Positions 46,724 through 59,696 of a DNA stretch of 64,000 nucleotides are shown here, in pieces. A program made the position numbers and the translations under genes. This DNA is from Misgurnus anguillicaudatus (Eukaryota; Chordata; Actinopteri; Cypriniformes; Cobitidae). The DNA lies in contig NC_073359.2 in the NCBI RefSeq assembly GCF_027580225.2, positions 14,764,001 to 14,828,000 on the forward strand, given 5' to 3'. Under the pieces are notes generated by a model. That model had not been told where the DNA came from, made no database searches, and was given only the letters and a program-made list of their open reading frames with translations. Each line of letters opens with the position of its first letter. The first letter of the stretch is position 1.

Positions 46724-47944
46724 TATAGCTGCAAGCAGCAATGGCGGGCCCTCGCACGTTTTTTTACCGCTACACGGTGCTTCCGAGAAAACGATGCACG
46801 GTGGGCAAGTGCATCAAGTGGGTAAATATCGGGGGACTATTTATGTTGTTATTGACCCATTTGGGGACTGTAGGTAAAAGAAACCCCACATTTAGGACGA
46901 ACGGGGGCACTAGTGAGCGACTTAAGAGGCACACCTATGTCTGACCTGTTTGTCAACACTTAACAGTTGACAACTCTGATGTGTGTGCCAAATTTGAAGT
47001 TAATCTAAGCATGCCAAGAGGCTTAAATATTCCTGAAATAATAGTAAACTTTGATGCGTTGCCATGGCAACAGCGTTCGAGATGTCAAAAATCCCTTCGC
47101 AATTTATCATCTACAATGTCTTGGCATCATGTTGACCCACTTATGGTGTCAATCGCATAAACATTCTAGGAGGAGTATTTAAAAGAACATCACATGGAAC
47201 TGTAAAAAAATCAACCTTTGTGACTGCAACACTTCCTGGCGCCTGGTGGTGGCGCTATACCCGGAAGTCACAATAGGCACATCGATGCGATCGGAATCTT
47301 CAGACGAACAAACACCCCGCATGTCATCACTATAAGACATTTTTTGCCTTAGATATTAAACACTTCCTGTTTCTCTGATTTCGTCATAAGTTTGTCGCCT
47401 CGCCATGACAGAACCGTTCGAGATATCAAAAATCCCTTCGCAATTTAGCAAGTACAATGTCTCGGCATCATGATCTCCATGTTTGGTGTCAATCCCATGT
47501 ATCCCCTAGGAGGAGTATTCAAAAGTTCACCGCATGCATTTTTTAAACAATCCAAAATGGCCGACTTCCTGTTGGGCGGAGCTAATAGGTTAGTGTGCGA
47601 AAGTTGTTCGGGTTGATGAGATCTATATGTGTACCAACTTTCGTACATGTGCATACATTTTTGCCCAATCTGTGCACTACTGTTTGTTTTTGCATTACAG
47701 GGGGCGCTACAGAGCCCCCGTGCCACGCCCGTGTTCCAGCCTTTGGCTTTCGGCGATGACGGACGACTCTGATGTCTGTGCCAAATTTCAAGAGTTTTTG
47801 AGTATGTTAAGGCCCCCAAAATGTCCAAAAGTGTTAAAAAAAATAAAAAAAATAATAAAAATAATAATCCGAGCAAAAACAATAGGGCTTCGCACCTTTC
47901 GGTGCAGGCCATTCTGGCCTGCTCCTCGGTGCTCGGGCCCTAAA
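46724..47944 (+). repeat. Family A repeat unit A20
   Basis: Two sub-repeats (47061, 47402). The head word is GGGGGCACTA (decayed); the central GGTGGTGGCGCTATACCC and tail AGGGGGCGCTACAGAGC are intact. One module at 47869-47940. Confidence 0.85.
47869..47940 (+). repeat. Terminal hairpin module, long form
   Basis: Intact CCGAGC/GCTCGG and TAGGGC/GCCCTA arms with both hairpins. It abuts unit A21. Confidence 0.8.
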
Positions 47945-49408
47945 TATAGCTGCAAGCAGCGATGGCGGGCCCTCGCACGTTTATTTACCGCTACACGGTG
48001 CCTCCGAGAAAACGATGCACGGTGGGCAAGTGCATCAAGTGGGTAAATATCGGGGGACTACCCATTAAGGGACTGTAGGTAAATGAAACCCAACATTTTA
48101 GACAAACGGGGGCGCTAGTGAGCCACTAAATAGACACGCCTTTATCTGACGTTTTTGTCAACACTTAACAGCCGACAACTCTGATGTGTGTGCCAAATTT
48201 AAAGTTAATCTAAGCACGCCAAGAGCCTTAAATATGCCTGAAATAAAAGTAAAGTTTGACGCATTGCCATGGGAACAGCGTTCGAGATGTCAAAAATTCC
48301 TTCGCAATTTATCATCTACAATGTCTCGGCATCATGTTGACCACTTCTTGTGTCAATCGCATTAATCCCATACGAGGAGTATTTAAAGGTTCACAGCATG
48401 TAACAGTCAGCCTTAAATATGCTGGAAAGTGAAAGCAAAGTTTGACGCGTTGCCATGGGAACAGCGTTTGAGATATCAAAAATCCCTTCGCAATTTATCA
48501 TCTACAATGTCTCACCATTATGTTGACCACTTCTGGAGTCAATCACATTATTTCCTCAGGAGGAGTATTTAAAAGTTTACCGCATGCAGATGTAAGGTTT
48601 AAATATGCCTTAAAAACGAAAGTAAAGTTTGACAGGTTGCCATGGGAACAGCGTTTGAGATATCAAAAATCCCTTCGCAATTTATCATCTACAATGTCTC
48701 GGCATCATGTTGACCACTTTTGGTAACAATCGCATGAAAATCCTAGAAGGAGTATTTAAAAGAACATCGCATGGAACTGTGAAAAAAATCACCTTTGTGA
48801 CTGACACACTTCCTGGCGCCTGGTGGTGGCGCTATACACGGGAGTCACAATAGGCACATCGATGCGATCGGAATCTTTAGACGAACAAACATCCCGCATG
48901 GCATCACAATAAGATATTTTTTGCCTCAGATATTAGACACTTCCTGTTTCTCTGAATTCGCCATGAATTCGTCGCCTCGCCATGGCGGAACCGTTCGAGA
49001 TATCAAAAATCCCTTCGCAATTTAGCAAGTCCAATGTCTCGACATCATGTTCACCACTTTTGGTGTCAATCGCATTCATCCTCTAGGAGGAGTATTTAAA
49101 AGTTCACCGCATGCATTTTTTAAACAATCCAAAATGGCGGACTTCCTGTTGGGCGGAGCTAAAATGTTAGAGGGCGAAAGTTGTTCGGGTCGATGAGATC
49201 TATATGTGTACCAACTTTCGTAAATGTGCGTACATGTTTGCCCGATCTGCGCACTACTGTTTGTTTTTGCATTACAGGGGGCGCTACAGAGCCCCCGTGC
49301 CACGCCCGTGTTCCAGCCTTTGTCTGTTCGCAATGACGAACGACTCTAACGTCTGTGCCAAATTTCAAGAGTTTTCGAGTATGTTAAGGCACCCAAAATG
49401 CCCAAAAG

Positions 49409-49438
<30 letters not shown>
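47945..49438 (+). repeat. Family A repeat unit A21, last of the A block
   Basis: Four sub-repeats (48268, 48454, 48639, 48980). The 3' two thirds match 29650-30586. It ends in an uninterrupted run of about 29 As (49411-49439) without a module, then joins B3. Confidence 0.85.
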
Positions 49439-49440
<2 letters not shown>

Positions 49441-49592
49441 TAAAGCTGCAAGCAGCGATGGAAGGGCCCTCGCACGCATGTGCACCGCTACCCTATGGCA
49501 TAAGTAAAGCAGTGAACCAGGGGGATATGAATTAAAGTGGGTAAATATAGGTGGATATTCAAAGAAATATGTATGTGCCACACCGCCTGTGT

Positions 49593-49608
49593 GCAGCAGG
49601 TGGCGCTA
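49593..49608 (+). promoter_or_regulatory. CTCF-like core motif GCAGCAGGTGGCGCTA
   Basis: Same 16-mer and orientation as 25882-25897, at the same place in the B head (after CACACCGCCTGTGT). Confidence 0.5.
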
Positions 49609-51614
49609 TGACTGTACCTGATTATTATTATATTGACGTGTTCAGGACGGGACCCTTAACAAACGTGTGAAGTCTGGGGCAGGTCGAACAATGTATGTCT
49701 GAATTACAACAGCTTCCTGTTTCATGGTGAAACATCACACTTTGCCAGGCCGCCACAGACACGCCCTTAAACGAAAAGTCAAGATCTTCACAATTTATCA
49801 CCACAAAGGGCTTAACATCAATCTGACCAAATATGATGATGATTTGATTAAATCTCTAAGAGCAGCAAATCATAGCGTAAAACATGGTATTTCCTGCTAC
49901 CTCTAGGTGGCGCTATGACTGATGTTGAATATTGGCATTGAAATGTGTTCAGGTCAAGACTCTTATCAAACGTGTGAAGTGTGGGGCAGATTGAACATTG
50001 TATGCCTTAGTTATAACAACTTCCTGTTTCATGGCGAAAACACTGAACTTTGTCAGGCCGCCACGGACACATCCTCCAACGAAAAGTCAAAAGCTCTGCA
50101 ATTTAACATCGCAAATGCCTTTAGATGAGATTGACCAAATATGATGACGATCTGATAAAATCTCTAGGAGGAGTTCGTTAAAGTACGAAGGCTGGAAATG
50201 ACAAAATTTGCACAGAAATCACAGCGAAAAATCAAAATGGCTGACTTCCTGTGGGGTTTAGAGCTTCGCTCCAAGAGACTTTTTTGTAAGTCTTGGGGGG
50301 ATAGATGACCCTACCAAATCTCGTATCTGTAGGTTTTTCATAGCGGCGGGGCTGTTCTCTTGAAATTTTGCAGGTGGCGCTATTGAGCCATTTCTACACA
50401 CCCACTTCTGGTGCCTAGGCCACATGTAAATTTTCGCCACTTCTGACGTGTGTGCAATGTTTTATGACTTTTTGAGCTTGTTTAGCCTGTCAAAATGCGC
50501 TTCATTTAGCGATACTTTGCGAGGCCGCCACGGACACGCCCTTTGATGAAAAGTCAAGGTCGTTGCTTTTTATCATCACACAAGGTCTTGAGATTACACT
50601 GGTGAAATATGATGTTGATATGTTTAAATATCTAAGAGCAGTAAGTCACAGCTTAAAACATGGTATTTCCTGCTGCCTCTAGGTGGCGCTATGACTATTA
50701 CGGAATTATGCCATGTTTATGTGTTCAGACCAGGACCCTTATCAAACGTCTGAAGTCGGGGGCAGATCGGACAATGTATGCCGGAATTACAACAACTTCA
50801 TGTTTCATAGCGAAACATCACACTTTGCCAGGCCGCCACGGACACGCCCTTTAACGAAAAGTCAAGATCTTCACAATTTATCATCGCAAAGGGCTTAAGA
50901 TCAGTCTGACCAGATATGATGATGATTTGATTAAATCTCTAAGAGCAGTAAATCACGGCGTAAAACATGGCATTTCCTGCTACCTCTAGGTGGCGCTATG
51001 ACTGATGTTGAATATTGGCATTGAAATGTGTTCAGGCAAAGACTCTTATCAAACGTGTGAAGTGTGGGGCAGATTGAACATTGTATGCCTTAGTTATAAC
51101 AACTTCCTGTTTCATGGCGAAAACACTGAACTTTGTCAGGCCGCCACGGACACATCCTCCAACGAAAAGTCAAAAGCTCCGCAATTTAACATCGCAAAGG
51201 CCTTTAGATGATACTGACCAAATATGATGATGATCGGATTAAATCTCTAGGAGGAGTTCGTTAAAGTACAAAGCCTGGAAATGCCAAAATTTGCACAGAA
51301 ATCACAGCGAAAATTCAAAATGGCCAACTTCCTGTGGGTTTTAGAGCCTGGTTCCAAGGGACTTTTTTGTAGGTCTTGGGGTGATAGACGATCCTACCAA
51401 ATTTCGTATCTGTACGTTTTTCGTAGCGGGAGGGTTGTTCTTTTGAAATTTTGCAGGTGGCGCTATCGAGCCATTTCTACACGCCCACTTCTGACGCCTA
51501 TACCACATGTAAATTTTCGTCAATTCTGACGCGTGTGCAAAGTTTCATGAGTTTTCGAGCATGTTTAGGCCCTCTAAAATGCGATTCATTTCGGAGAAGA
51601 AAAAGCAGAAGAAT

Positions 51615-51933
51615 CTGAGCAAAAACAATAGGGCTTTGCACCTACGGTGCAGGCCATTCTGGCCTGCTCCTCCGTGCTCGGGCCCTAATAATAATAATAA
51701 ATTTGAGCAAAAACAATAGGGCTTCGCACCTTTCGGTGCAGGCCATTCTGGCCTGCTCCTCGGTGCTCGGGCCCTAATAATCTGAGCAAAAACAATAGGG
51801 CTTCGCACCTTTCGGTGCAGGCCATTCTGGCCTGCTCCTCGGTGCTCGGGCCCTAATAAATTCGAGCAAAACCAATAGGGCTTCGCACCTTTCGGTGCAG
51901 GCCATTCTGGCCTGCTCCTCGGTGCTCGGGCCC
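51615..51933 (+). repeat. Four long terminal modules in tandem
   Basis: Copies at 51615-51685 (CTGAGC, TAC loop, TCCGTGCTC instead of TCGGTGCTC), 51703-51774 (TTTGAGC), 51782-51853 (TCTGAGC) and 51862-51933 (TTCGAGC, AAAACC linker). These are four different subtypes side by side. Each 5' arm change still pairs with GCTCGG by Watson-Crick or T-G wobble. Confidence 0.85.
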
Positions 51934-51935
51934 TA

Positions 51936-53009
51936 ATTAAAGCTGCAAGCAGCGATGGAAGGGCCCTCGCACGCATGTGCACCGCCACCCTATGGCATTA
52001 GTAAAGCAGTAAACCAAGGGGGTATAAATTAAAGTGGGTAAATACAGGTGGATATTCAAAGGGAAACTGATGTGCCACACTGCCTGTGTGCAGCAGGTGG
52101 CGCTATGATGGTACCTGATTATTGTTATATTGACGTGTTCAGGCCGGGACCCTAATCAAACGTGTGAAGTCTGGAGCAGATCGGATAATGTATGCCTGAA
52201 TTACAACAGCTTCCTGTTTCATGTCAAAACATCACACTTTGCCAGGCCGCCACAGACACGCCCTTCAACGAAAAGTCAAGATCTTTGCAATTTATCACCG
52301 CAACGGGCTTAACATCAGTCAGACCAAATATGATGATGATTTGATTAAATCTCTAAGAGCAGTAAATCACAGCGTAAAACATGGCATTTCCTGCTACCTC
52401 TAGGTGGCGCTATGACTGAAGCTGAATATTGGCATTAAAATGTGTTCAGGTCGAGACTCTTATCAAACATGTGAAGCGTGGGGCAGATTGGACATTGTAT
52501 GCCTGAGTTAGATCCACTTCCTGTTTCATGGCGAAAATGCCAAACTTTGTCAGGCCGCCACGGACACACCCTCCAATGAAAAGTCAAGATCTCCGCAATT
52601 TAACATCGCAAAGGGCTTTAGATGAGATTGACCAAATATGATGATGATCGGATTAAATCTCTAGGAGGAGTTCGTTAAAGTACAACGCTTGGAAATGTAA
52701 AAAAATGACAGAGAAAATTCAAAATGGCTGACTTCCTGTGGGGTTTAAAGCTTAGTTCCAAGAGACTTTTTTGTAGGTCTTGGGGTAGTAGATGATCCTA
52801 CCAAAATTCGTATCTGTACGTTTTTCGTAGCGGGGGGCTGTTCTCTTGAAATTTTGCAGGTGGCGCTATCGAGCCATTTCTACACGCCCACTTCTGACGC
52901 CTATACCACATGTAAATTTTCACCACTTCTGACGCGTGTGCAAAATTTCATGAGTTTTTGAGCATGTTTAGGCCTTCAAAAATGCGATTCATTTCGGAAA
53001 ATAATAATA
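51936..53009 (+). repeat. Family B repeat unit B4
   Basis: One-cycle B unit with sub-repeats near 52135 and 52442. CTCF-like words at 52090-52105, near 52402 and 52857. Ends GGAAAATAATAATAATT without a module. Confidence 0.85.
52090..52105 (+). promoter_or_regulatory. CTCF-like core motif GCAGCAGGTGGCGCTA
   Basis: Same 16-mer in the B4 head, forward orientation. Confidence 0.5.
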
Positions 53010-55197
53010 ATTAAAGCTGCAAGCAGTGATGGAAGGGCCCTCGCACGCATGTGCACCGCTACCCTATGGCATTAGTAAAGCAGTGAACCAGGGGGATATG
53101 AATTAAAGTGGGTAAATAAAGGTGGATATTCAAAGGGAAACTGATGTGCCACACCGCCTGTGTGCAGCAGGTGGTGCTATGACTGAAGCTGAATATTGGC
53201 ATTGAAATGTGTTCAGGCCAAGAACCTTATCAAACATGTGAAGTCTGGGGCAGATCGAACAATGTATGTCTGAATTACAACAGCTTCCTGTTTCATGGCG
53301 AAACATCACACTTTGCCAGGCCGCCACGGCCACGCCCTTCAACAAAAAGTCAAGATATTCACAATTTATCACCGCAGAGGGCTTTACATCAATCTAACCA
53401 AATATGATGATGATTTGATTAAATCTCTAAGAGCAGTAAATCATAGCGTAAAACATTGGTATTTCCTGCTACCTCTAGGTGGCGCTATGACTAAAGCTGA
53501 ATATTGGCATTGAAATGTGTTCAGGCCAAGACCCTAATCAAACATGTGAAGCGTGGGGCAGATTGGACATTGTATACCTGAGTTAGAGCCACTTCCTTTT
53601 TCATGGCGAAAACGCCGAAATTTGGCAGCCCGCCACGGACACACCCTCCAACGAAAAGTCAAGATCTCTGCAATTTAGCATCGCAAAGGCCTTTAGATAA
53701 GACCGACCAAATATGACGATGATCGGATTAAATCTGTAGGAGGAGTTTGTTGCAGTATGAAGCCTGGAAATGACCAAATTTGCACAAAAATCAAGGCAAA
53801 AATTCAAAATGGCCGACTTCCTGTGGGGTTTAGAGCTTCGCTCCAAGAGACTTTTTTTGTAGGTCTTGAGGTGATAGATGATCCTACCAAATTTCGTATC
53901 TGTACATTTTTCGTAGCGGGGGGGCTGTTCGCTTGAAATTTTGCAGGTGGCGCTATCGAGCCATTTCTACACGCCCACTTCTGGCGCCTATGCCACATGT
54001 ACATTTTCGCCACTTCTGACATGTGTGCAACGTTTTATGACTTTTTGGGCTTGTTTAGCCTGTCAAAAATGCGATTCATTTACCGATACTTTGCGAGGCC
54101 GCCACGGACAAGCCATTTAATGAAAAGTCAAGGTCGTTGCTTTTTATCATCACACAAGGTCTTGAGATTACACTGGTGAAATATGATGTTGATATGGTTA
54201 AATATCTAAGAGCAGTAAATCACAGCGTAAAACATGGTATTTCCTGCTGCCTCTAGGTGGCGCTATGAGTGTTACTGAATTATGCCATGTTGATGTGTTC
54301 AGGCCTGGACCCTTATCAAACATGTGAAGTCAGGGGCAGATCGGACATTGTATGCCTGAGTTATAACAACTTCCTGTTTCATGGCGAAACATCACACTTT
54401 GCCAGGCCGCCACGGATACGTCCTTCAACGAAAAGTCAAGATCTTCGCAATTTATCAAGGAAAAGGGCTTAACATCAGTCAGACCAAATATGATGATGAT
54501 TTGATTAAATTTCTAAGAGATTTTGGCAGTAAATCAGAGCATAAAACATGGTATTTCCTCCTACCTCTAGGTGGCGCTATGAGTGAAGTTGAATATTGGC
54601 ATTGAAATGTGTTCAGGCCAAGACCCTTATCAAACGTATGAAGCGTGGGGCAGATTGGACATTGTATGCCTGAGTTAGAGCCACTTCCTGTTTCATGGCG
54701 AAAATGCCGAAATTTGTCAGGCCGCCACGGACACACCCTCTGACGAAAAGTCAAGATCTCCGCAATTTAACATCGCAAAGGCCTTTAGATGAGATTGACC
54801 AAATATGACGATGATCGGATAAAATCTGTAGGAGGAGTTCGTTAAAGTATGAAGGCTGGAAATGACCAAATTTGCACAAAAATCAAGGCAAAAATTCAAA
54901 ATGGCGGACTTCCTGTTGGGTTTAGAGCTTCGCTCCAAGAGACTTTTTTGTAGGTCTTGGGGTGATAGATGATCCTACCAAATTTCGTATCTGTACGTTT
55001 TTCGTAGTGGGGGGGCTGTTCTCTTGAAATTTTGCAGGTGGCGCTATCGAGCCATTTCTACACGCCCACTTCTGGCGCCTATGCCACATGTAAATTTTCG
55101 CCACTCCTGACATGTGTGCAAAATTTCATGAGTTTTCGAGCATGTTTCGCCCCTCAAAAATGTGATTCACTTTGGAGAAGAAGAAGAATAAATAATA
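53010..55197 (+). repeat. Family B repeat unit B5
   Basis: Two-cycle B unit (sub-repeats near 53207, 53518, 54297, 54609). The head core is decayed (GGTGGTGCTA). The second half (53500-55190) is a close relative of 1-1600 and 58000-59690. It differs by a small insertion, CTAAGAGATTTTGGCAGTAAATC, near 54512. No module. Confidence 0.85.
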
Positions 55198-55351
55198 ATT
55201 AAAGCTGCAAGCAGCGATGGAAGGGCCCTCGCACGCATGTGCACCGCCACCCTATGGCCTTAGTAAAGCATTGAACCAAGGGGATATGAATTAAAGTGGG
55301 TAAATATAGGTGGATATTCAAAGAACAAAAAATGTGCCACACCGCCTGTGT

Positions 55352-55367
55352 GCAGCAGGTGGCGCTA
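55352..55367 (+). promoter_or_regulatory. CTCF-like core motif GCAGCAGGTGGCGCTA
   Basis: Same 16-mer in the B6 head, forward orientation. Confidence 0.5.
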
Positions 55368-56281
55368 TGATGGTACCTGATTATTGTTATATTGACGTGT
55401 TCAGGCCGGGACCCTTATCAAACGTGTGAAGTCTGAAGCAGATCGGATAATGTATGCCTGAATTACAACAGCTTCCTGTTTCATGTCAAAACATCTTACT
55501 TTGCCAGGCCGCCACGGACACGCCCTTCAACGAAAAGTCAAGATCTTCGCAATTTATCACGGCAAAGGGCTTAACATCAGTCTGACCAAATATGATGATG
55601 ATTTGATTAAATCTCTAAGAGTAGTAAATCACAGCGTAAAACATGGCATTTCCTGCTACCTCTAGGTGGCGCTAGGACTGAAGCTGAATATTGGCATTGA
55701 AATGTGTTCAGGCCGAGACTCTTATCAAACATGTGAAGTGTGGGGCAGATTGGACATTGTATGCCTGAGTTAGAACAACTTCCTGTTTCATGGCGAAAAT
55801 GCTGAATTTTGTCAGGCCGCCACGGACACACCCTCCAACGAAAAGTCAAAAGCTCCGCAATTTAACATCGCAAAGGCCTTAAGATCAGATTGACCAAATA
55901 TGATGACGATCTGATAAAATCTCTAGGAGGAGTTCGTTAAAGTACGAAGGCTGGAAATGACAAAATTTGCACAGAAATCACAGCGAAAAATCAAAATGGC
56001 CGACTTCCTGTGGGGTTTAGAGCTTTGCTCCAAGAGACTTTTTTGTAGGTCTTGGGGTGATACATGATCCTACCAAATTTCGTATCTGTACGTTTTTCGT
56101 AGTGGGGGGGCTGTTCTTTTGAAATTTTGCAGGTGGCGCTATTGAGCCATTTCTACACGCCCACTTCTGGCGCCTATGCCACATGTAAATTTTCGCCACT
56201 TCTGACGTGTTTGCAAAATTTCATGAGTTTTCGAGTATGTTTAGGCCCTCAAAAATGCGATTCACTTTGGAGAAGAAACGA

Positions 56282-56317
<36 letters not shown>

Positions 56318-56361
56318 CCGAGCAAAAACAATAGGGTCCTCACACTGGTGTGCTCGGGCCC
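56318..56361 (+). repeat. Short terminal module, CACAC-TG-GTGTG form
   Basis: 44-bp module: CCGAGC, AAAAACAATAGGGT, hairpin CACAC/GTGTG, GCTCGGGCCC. It differs from the copies at 14144 and 59697 only in the loop and 5' arm. Confidence 0.8.
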
Positions 56362-56517
56362 TAATTAAAGCTGCAAGCAGCGATGGAAGGGCCCTCGCAC
56401 GCATGTGCACCGCCACCCTATGGCCTTAGTAAAGCATTGAACCAAGGGGATATGAATTAAAGTGGGTAAATATAGGTGGATATTCAAAGAACAAAAAATG
56501 TGCCACACCGCCTGTGT

Positions 56518-56533
56518 GCAGCAGGTGGCGCTA
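56518..56533 (+). promoter_or_regulatory. CTCF-like core motif GCAGCAGGTGGCGCTA
   Basis: Same 16-mer in the B7 head, forward orientation. Confidence 0.5.
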
Positions 56534-57447
56534 TGATGGTACCTGATTATTGTTATATTGACGTGTTCAGGCCGGGACCCTTATCAAACGTGTGAAGTCT
56601 GAAGCAGATCGGATAATGTATGCCTGAATTACAACAGCTTCCTGTTTCATGTCAAAACATCTTACTTTGCCAGGCCGCCACGGACACGCCCTTCAACGAA
56701 AAGTCAAGATCTTCGCAATTTATCACGGCAAAGGGCTTAACATCAGTCTGACCAAATATGATGATGATTTGATTAAATCTCTAAGAGTAGTAAATCACAG
56801 CGTAAAACATGGCATTTCCTGCTACCTCTAGGTGGCGCTAGGACTGAAGCTGAATATTGGCATTGAAATGTGTTCAGGCCGAGACTCTTATCAAACATGT
56901 GAAGTGTGGGGCAGATTGGACATTGTATGCCTGAGTTAGAACAACTTCCTGTTTCATGGCGAAAATGCTGAATTTTGTCAGGCCGCCACGGACACACCCT
57001 CCAACGAAAAGTCAAAAGCTCCGCAATTTAACATCGCAAAGGCCTTAAGATCAGATTGACCAAATATGATGACGATCTGATAAAATCTCTAGGAGGAGTT
57101 CGTTAAAGTACGAAGGCTGGAAATGACAAAATTTGCACAGAAATCACAGCGAAAAATCAAAATGGCCGACTTCCTGTGGGGTTTAGAGCTTTGCTCCAAG
57201 AGACTTTTTTGTAGGTCTTGGGGTGATACATGATCCTACCAAATTTCGTATCTGTACGTTTTTCGTAGTGGGGGGGCTGTTCTTTTGAAATTTTGCAGGT
57301 GGCGCTATTGAGCCATTTCTACACGCCCACTTCTGGCGCCTATGCCACATGTAAATTTTCGCCACTTCTGACGTGTTTGCAAAATTTCATGAGTTTTCGA
57401 GTATGTTTAGGCCCTCAAAAATGCGATTCACTTTGGAGAAGAAACGA

Positions 57448-57483
<36 letters not shown>

Positions 57484-57527
57484 CCGAGCAAAAACAATAG
57501 GGTCCTCACACTGGTGTGCTCGGGCCC
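57484..57527 (+). repeat. Short terminal module, duplicate of 56318-56361
   Basis: Identical by eye to the module 1,166 bp upstream. Confidence 0.8.
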
Positions 57528-57663
57528 TAATTAAAGCTGCAAGCAGCGATGGAAGGGCCCTCGCACGCATGTGCACCGCTACCCTATGGCATTAGTAAAG
57601 CAGTGAACCAGGGGGATATGAATTAAAGTGGGTAAATATAGGTAGATATTCAAAGGAAAATGT

Positions 57664-57679
57664 GCAGCAGGTGGCGCTA
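57664..57679 (+). promoter_or_regulatory. CTCF-like core motif GCAGCAGGTGGCGCTA
   Basis: Same 16-mer in the B8 head, forward orientation. The preceding GCCACACCGCCTGTGT is deleted in this unit. Confidence 0.5.
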
Positions 57680-59696
57680 TGACTGTACATGATTATTATT
57701 ATATTGACGTGTTCAGGCCGGGACCCTTAACACACGTGTGAAGTCTCGAGCAGATCGAACAATGTTTGTCTGAATTACAACAGCTTTCTGTTTCAGGGCA
57801 AAACATCACACTTTGCCAAGCCGCCACGGACACGCCCTTCAACGAAAAGTCAAGATCTTCTGAATATATCATATTAAAGTCCTTAAGATCAGTATTACCA
57901 AAAATGATGATGATTTGATTAAATATCTAAGAGCAGTAAATCACAGCGTAAAACATGTAATTTCCTGCAACCTCTAGGTGGCGCTATGATTAAAGCTGAA
58001 TATTGGCATTGAAATGTGTTCAGGCCAAGACCCTTATCAAACTTGTGAAGTGTGGGGCAGATTGAACATTGTATGCCTGAGTTAGAGCCACTTCCTGTTT
58101 CATGGCGAAAATGCCGAAATTTGTCAGGCTGCCACGGACACACCCTCTAACGAAAAGTCAAGATCTCCGCAATTTAACATCGCAAAGGCCTTTAGATGAC
58201 ATTGACCAAATATTACGATGATTGGATTAAATCTGTAGGAGGAGTTCGTTAAAGTATGAAGCCTGGAAATGACCAAATTTGCACAGAAATCACAGCAAAA
58301 ATTCAAAATGGCAGACTTCCTGTGGGGTTTAGAGCTTAGCTTCAAGAGACTTTTTTGTAAGTCTTGGAGTGATAGATGATCCTACTAAATTTCATATCTG
58401 TATGTTTTTCGTAGTGGGGGGGCTGTTCTTTTGAAATTTTGCAGGTGGCGCTATCGAACCATTTCTACACGCCCACTTCTGGCGCCTATGCCACATGTAA
58501 ATTTTCGCCACTTCTGACGTTTGTGCAACGTTTTATGACTTTTTGGGCTTGTTTAGCCTGTCAAAAATGCGATTCATTTAGCGATACTTGGCGAGGCCGC
58601 CATGGACACGCCCTTTAATGAAAAGTCAAGGTCGTTGTTTTTTATCATCACACAAGGTCTTGAGATTACACTGGTGAAATATGATGTTGATATGGTTAAA
58701 TATCTAAGAGCAGTAAATCACAGCGTAAAACATGGTATTTCCTGCTGCCTCTAGGTGGCGCTATGAGTGTTACTGAATTATGCCATGTTGATGTGTTCAG
58801 GCCTGGACCCTTATCAAACGTGTGAAGTCAGGGGCAGATTGGACATTGTATGCCTGAGTTATAACAACTTCCTGTTTCATGGTGAAACATCACACTTTGC
58901 CAGGCCGCCACGGACACGCCCTTCAACGAAAAGTCAAGATCTTCGCAATTTATCAAGGAAAAGGGCTTAACATCAGTCAGACCAAATATGATGATGATTT
59001 GATTAAATCTCTAAGAGCAGTAAATCAGAGCATAAAACATGGTATTTCCTCCTACCTCTAGGTGGCGCTATGAGTGAAGTTGAATATTGGCATTGAAATG
59101 TGTTCAGGCCAAGACCCTTATCAAACGTATGAAGCGTGGGCCAGATTGGACATTGTATTCCTGAGTTAGAGCCACTTCCTGTTTCATGGCGAAAATGCCG
59201 AAATTTGTCAGGCCGCCACGGACACACCCTCTGACGAAAAGTCAAGATCTCCGCAATTTAACATCGCAAAGGCCTTTAGATGAGATTGACCAAATATGAT
59301 GATGATCGGATTAAATCTGTAGGAGGAGTTCGTTAAAGTATGAAGGCTGGAAATGACCAAATTTGCACAAAAATCAAGGCAAAAATTCAAAATGGCCGAC
59401 TTCCTGTTGGGTTTAGAGCTTCGCTCCAAGAGACTTTTTTGTAGGTCTTGGGGTGATAGATGATCCTACCAAATTTCGTATCTGTACGTTTTTCGTAGTG
59501 GGGGGGCTTTTCTCTTGAAATTTTGCAGGTGGCGCTATCGAGCCATTTCTACACGCCCACTTCTGGCGCGTATGCCACATGTAAATTTTCGCCACTCCTG
59601 ACATGTGTGCAAAATTTCATGAGTTTTCGAGCATGTTTCACCCCTCAAAAATGCGATTCACTTTGGAGAAGAAGAAGAATAAATAATAATAATAAA

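Larger units (their letters stand above)
49439..51935 (+). repeat. Family B repeat unit B3 with four modules
   Basis: Long B unit with sub-repeats near 49640, 49947, 50717 and 51028. The stretch 49922-50128 recurs at 51005-51211 (offset 1,083 bp), so this is a two-cycle unit. CTCF-like words at 49593-49608, near 49908, 50372, 50682, 50990 and 51457. Four modules close it. Confidence 0.85.
55198..56363 (+). repeat. Family B repeat unit B6, first copy of a 1,166-bp tandem duplication
   Basis: One-cycle unit (sub-repeats near 55395 and 55706). It appears identical to the next unit wherever I compared them, including the length of its TAA microsatellite. CTCF-like 16-mer at 55352-55367, further core words near 55664 and 56131. 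Short module at 56318-56361. Confidence 0.9.
56364..57529 (+). repeat. Family B repeat unit B7, second copy of the 1,166-bp duplication
   Basis: Offset exactly 1,166 bp from B6 throughout. CTCF-like 16-mer at 56518-56533 and a short module at 57484-57527. The next unit diverges within its first 50 bases (CTACCCTATGGCATTAG against CCACCCTATGGCCTTAG). Confidence 0.9.

Noticed and set aside
52..59604. Dozens of 60-160 aa open frames on both strands, some repeated with similar protein sequence (for example those beginning MKFGTDV or MARGLCSAPC).
   Set aside because: They recur because the DNA repeats recur. Similar frames exist on the opposite strand of the same segment, they have no known domains, some begin at TTG, and many run into poly-Ile/Phe/Lys tracts from TAA, GAA or A runs.
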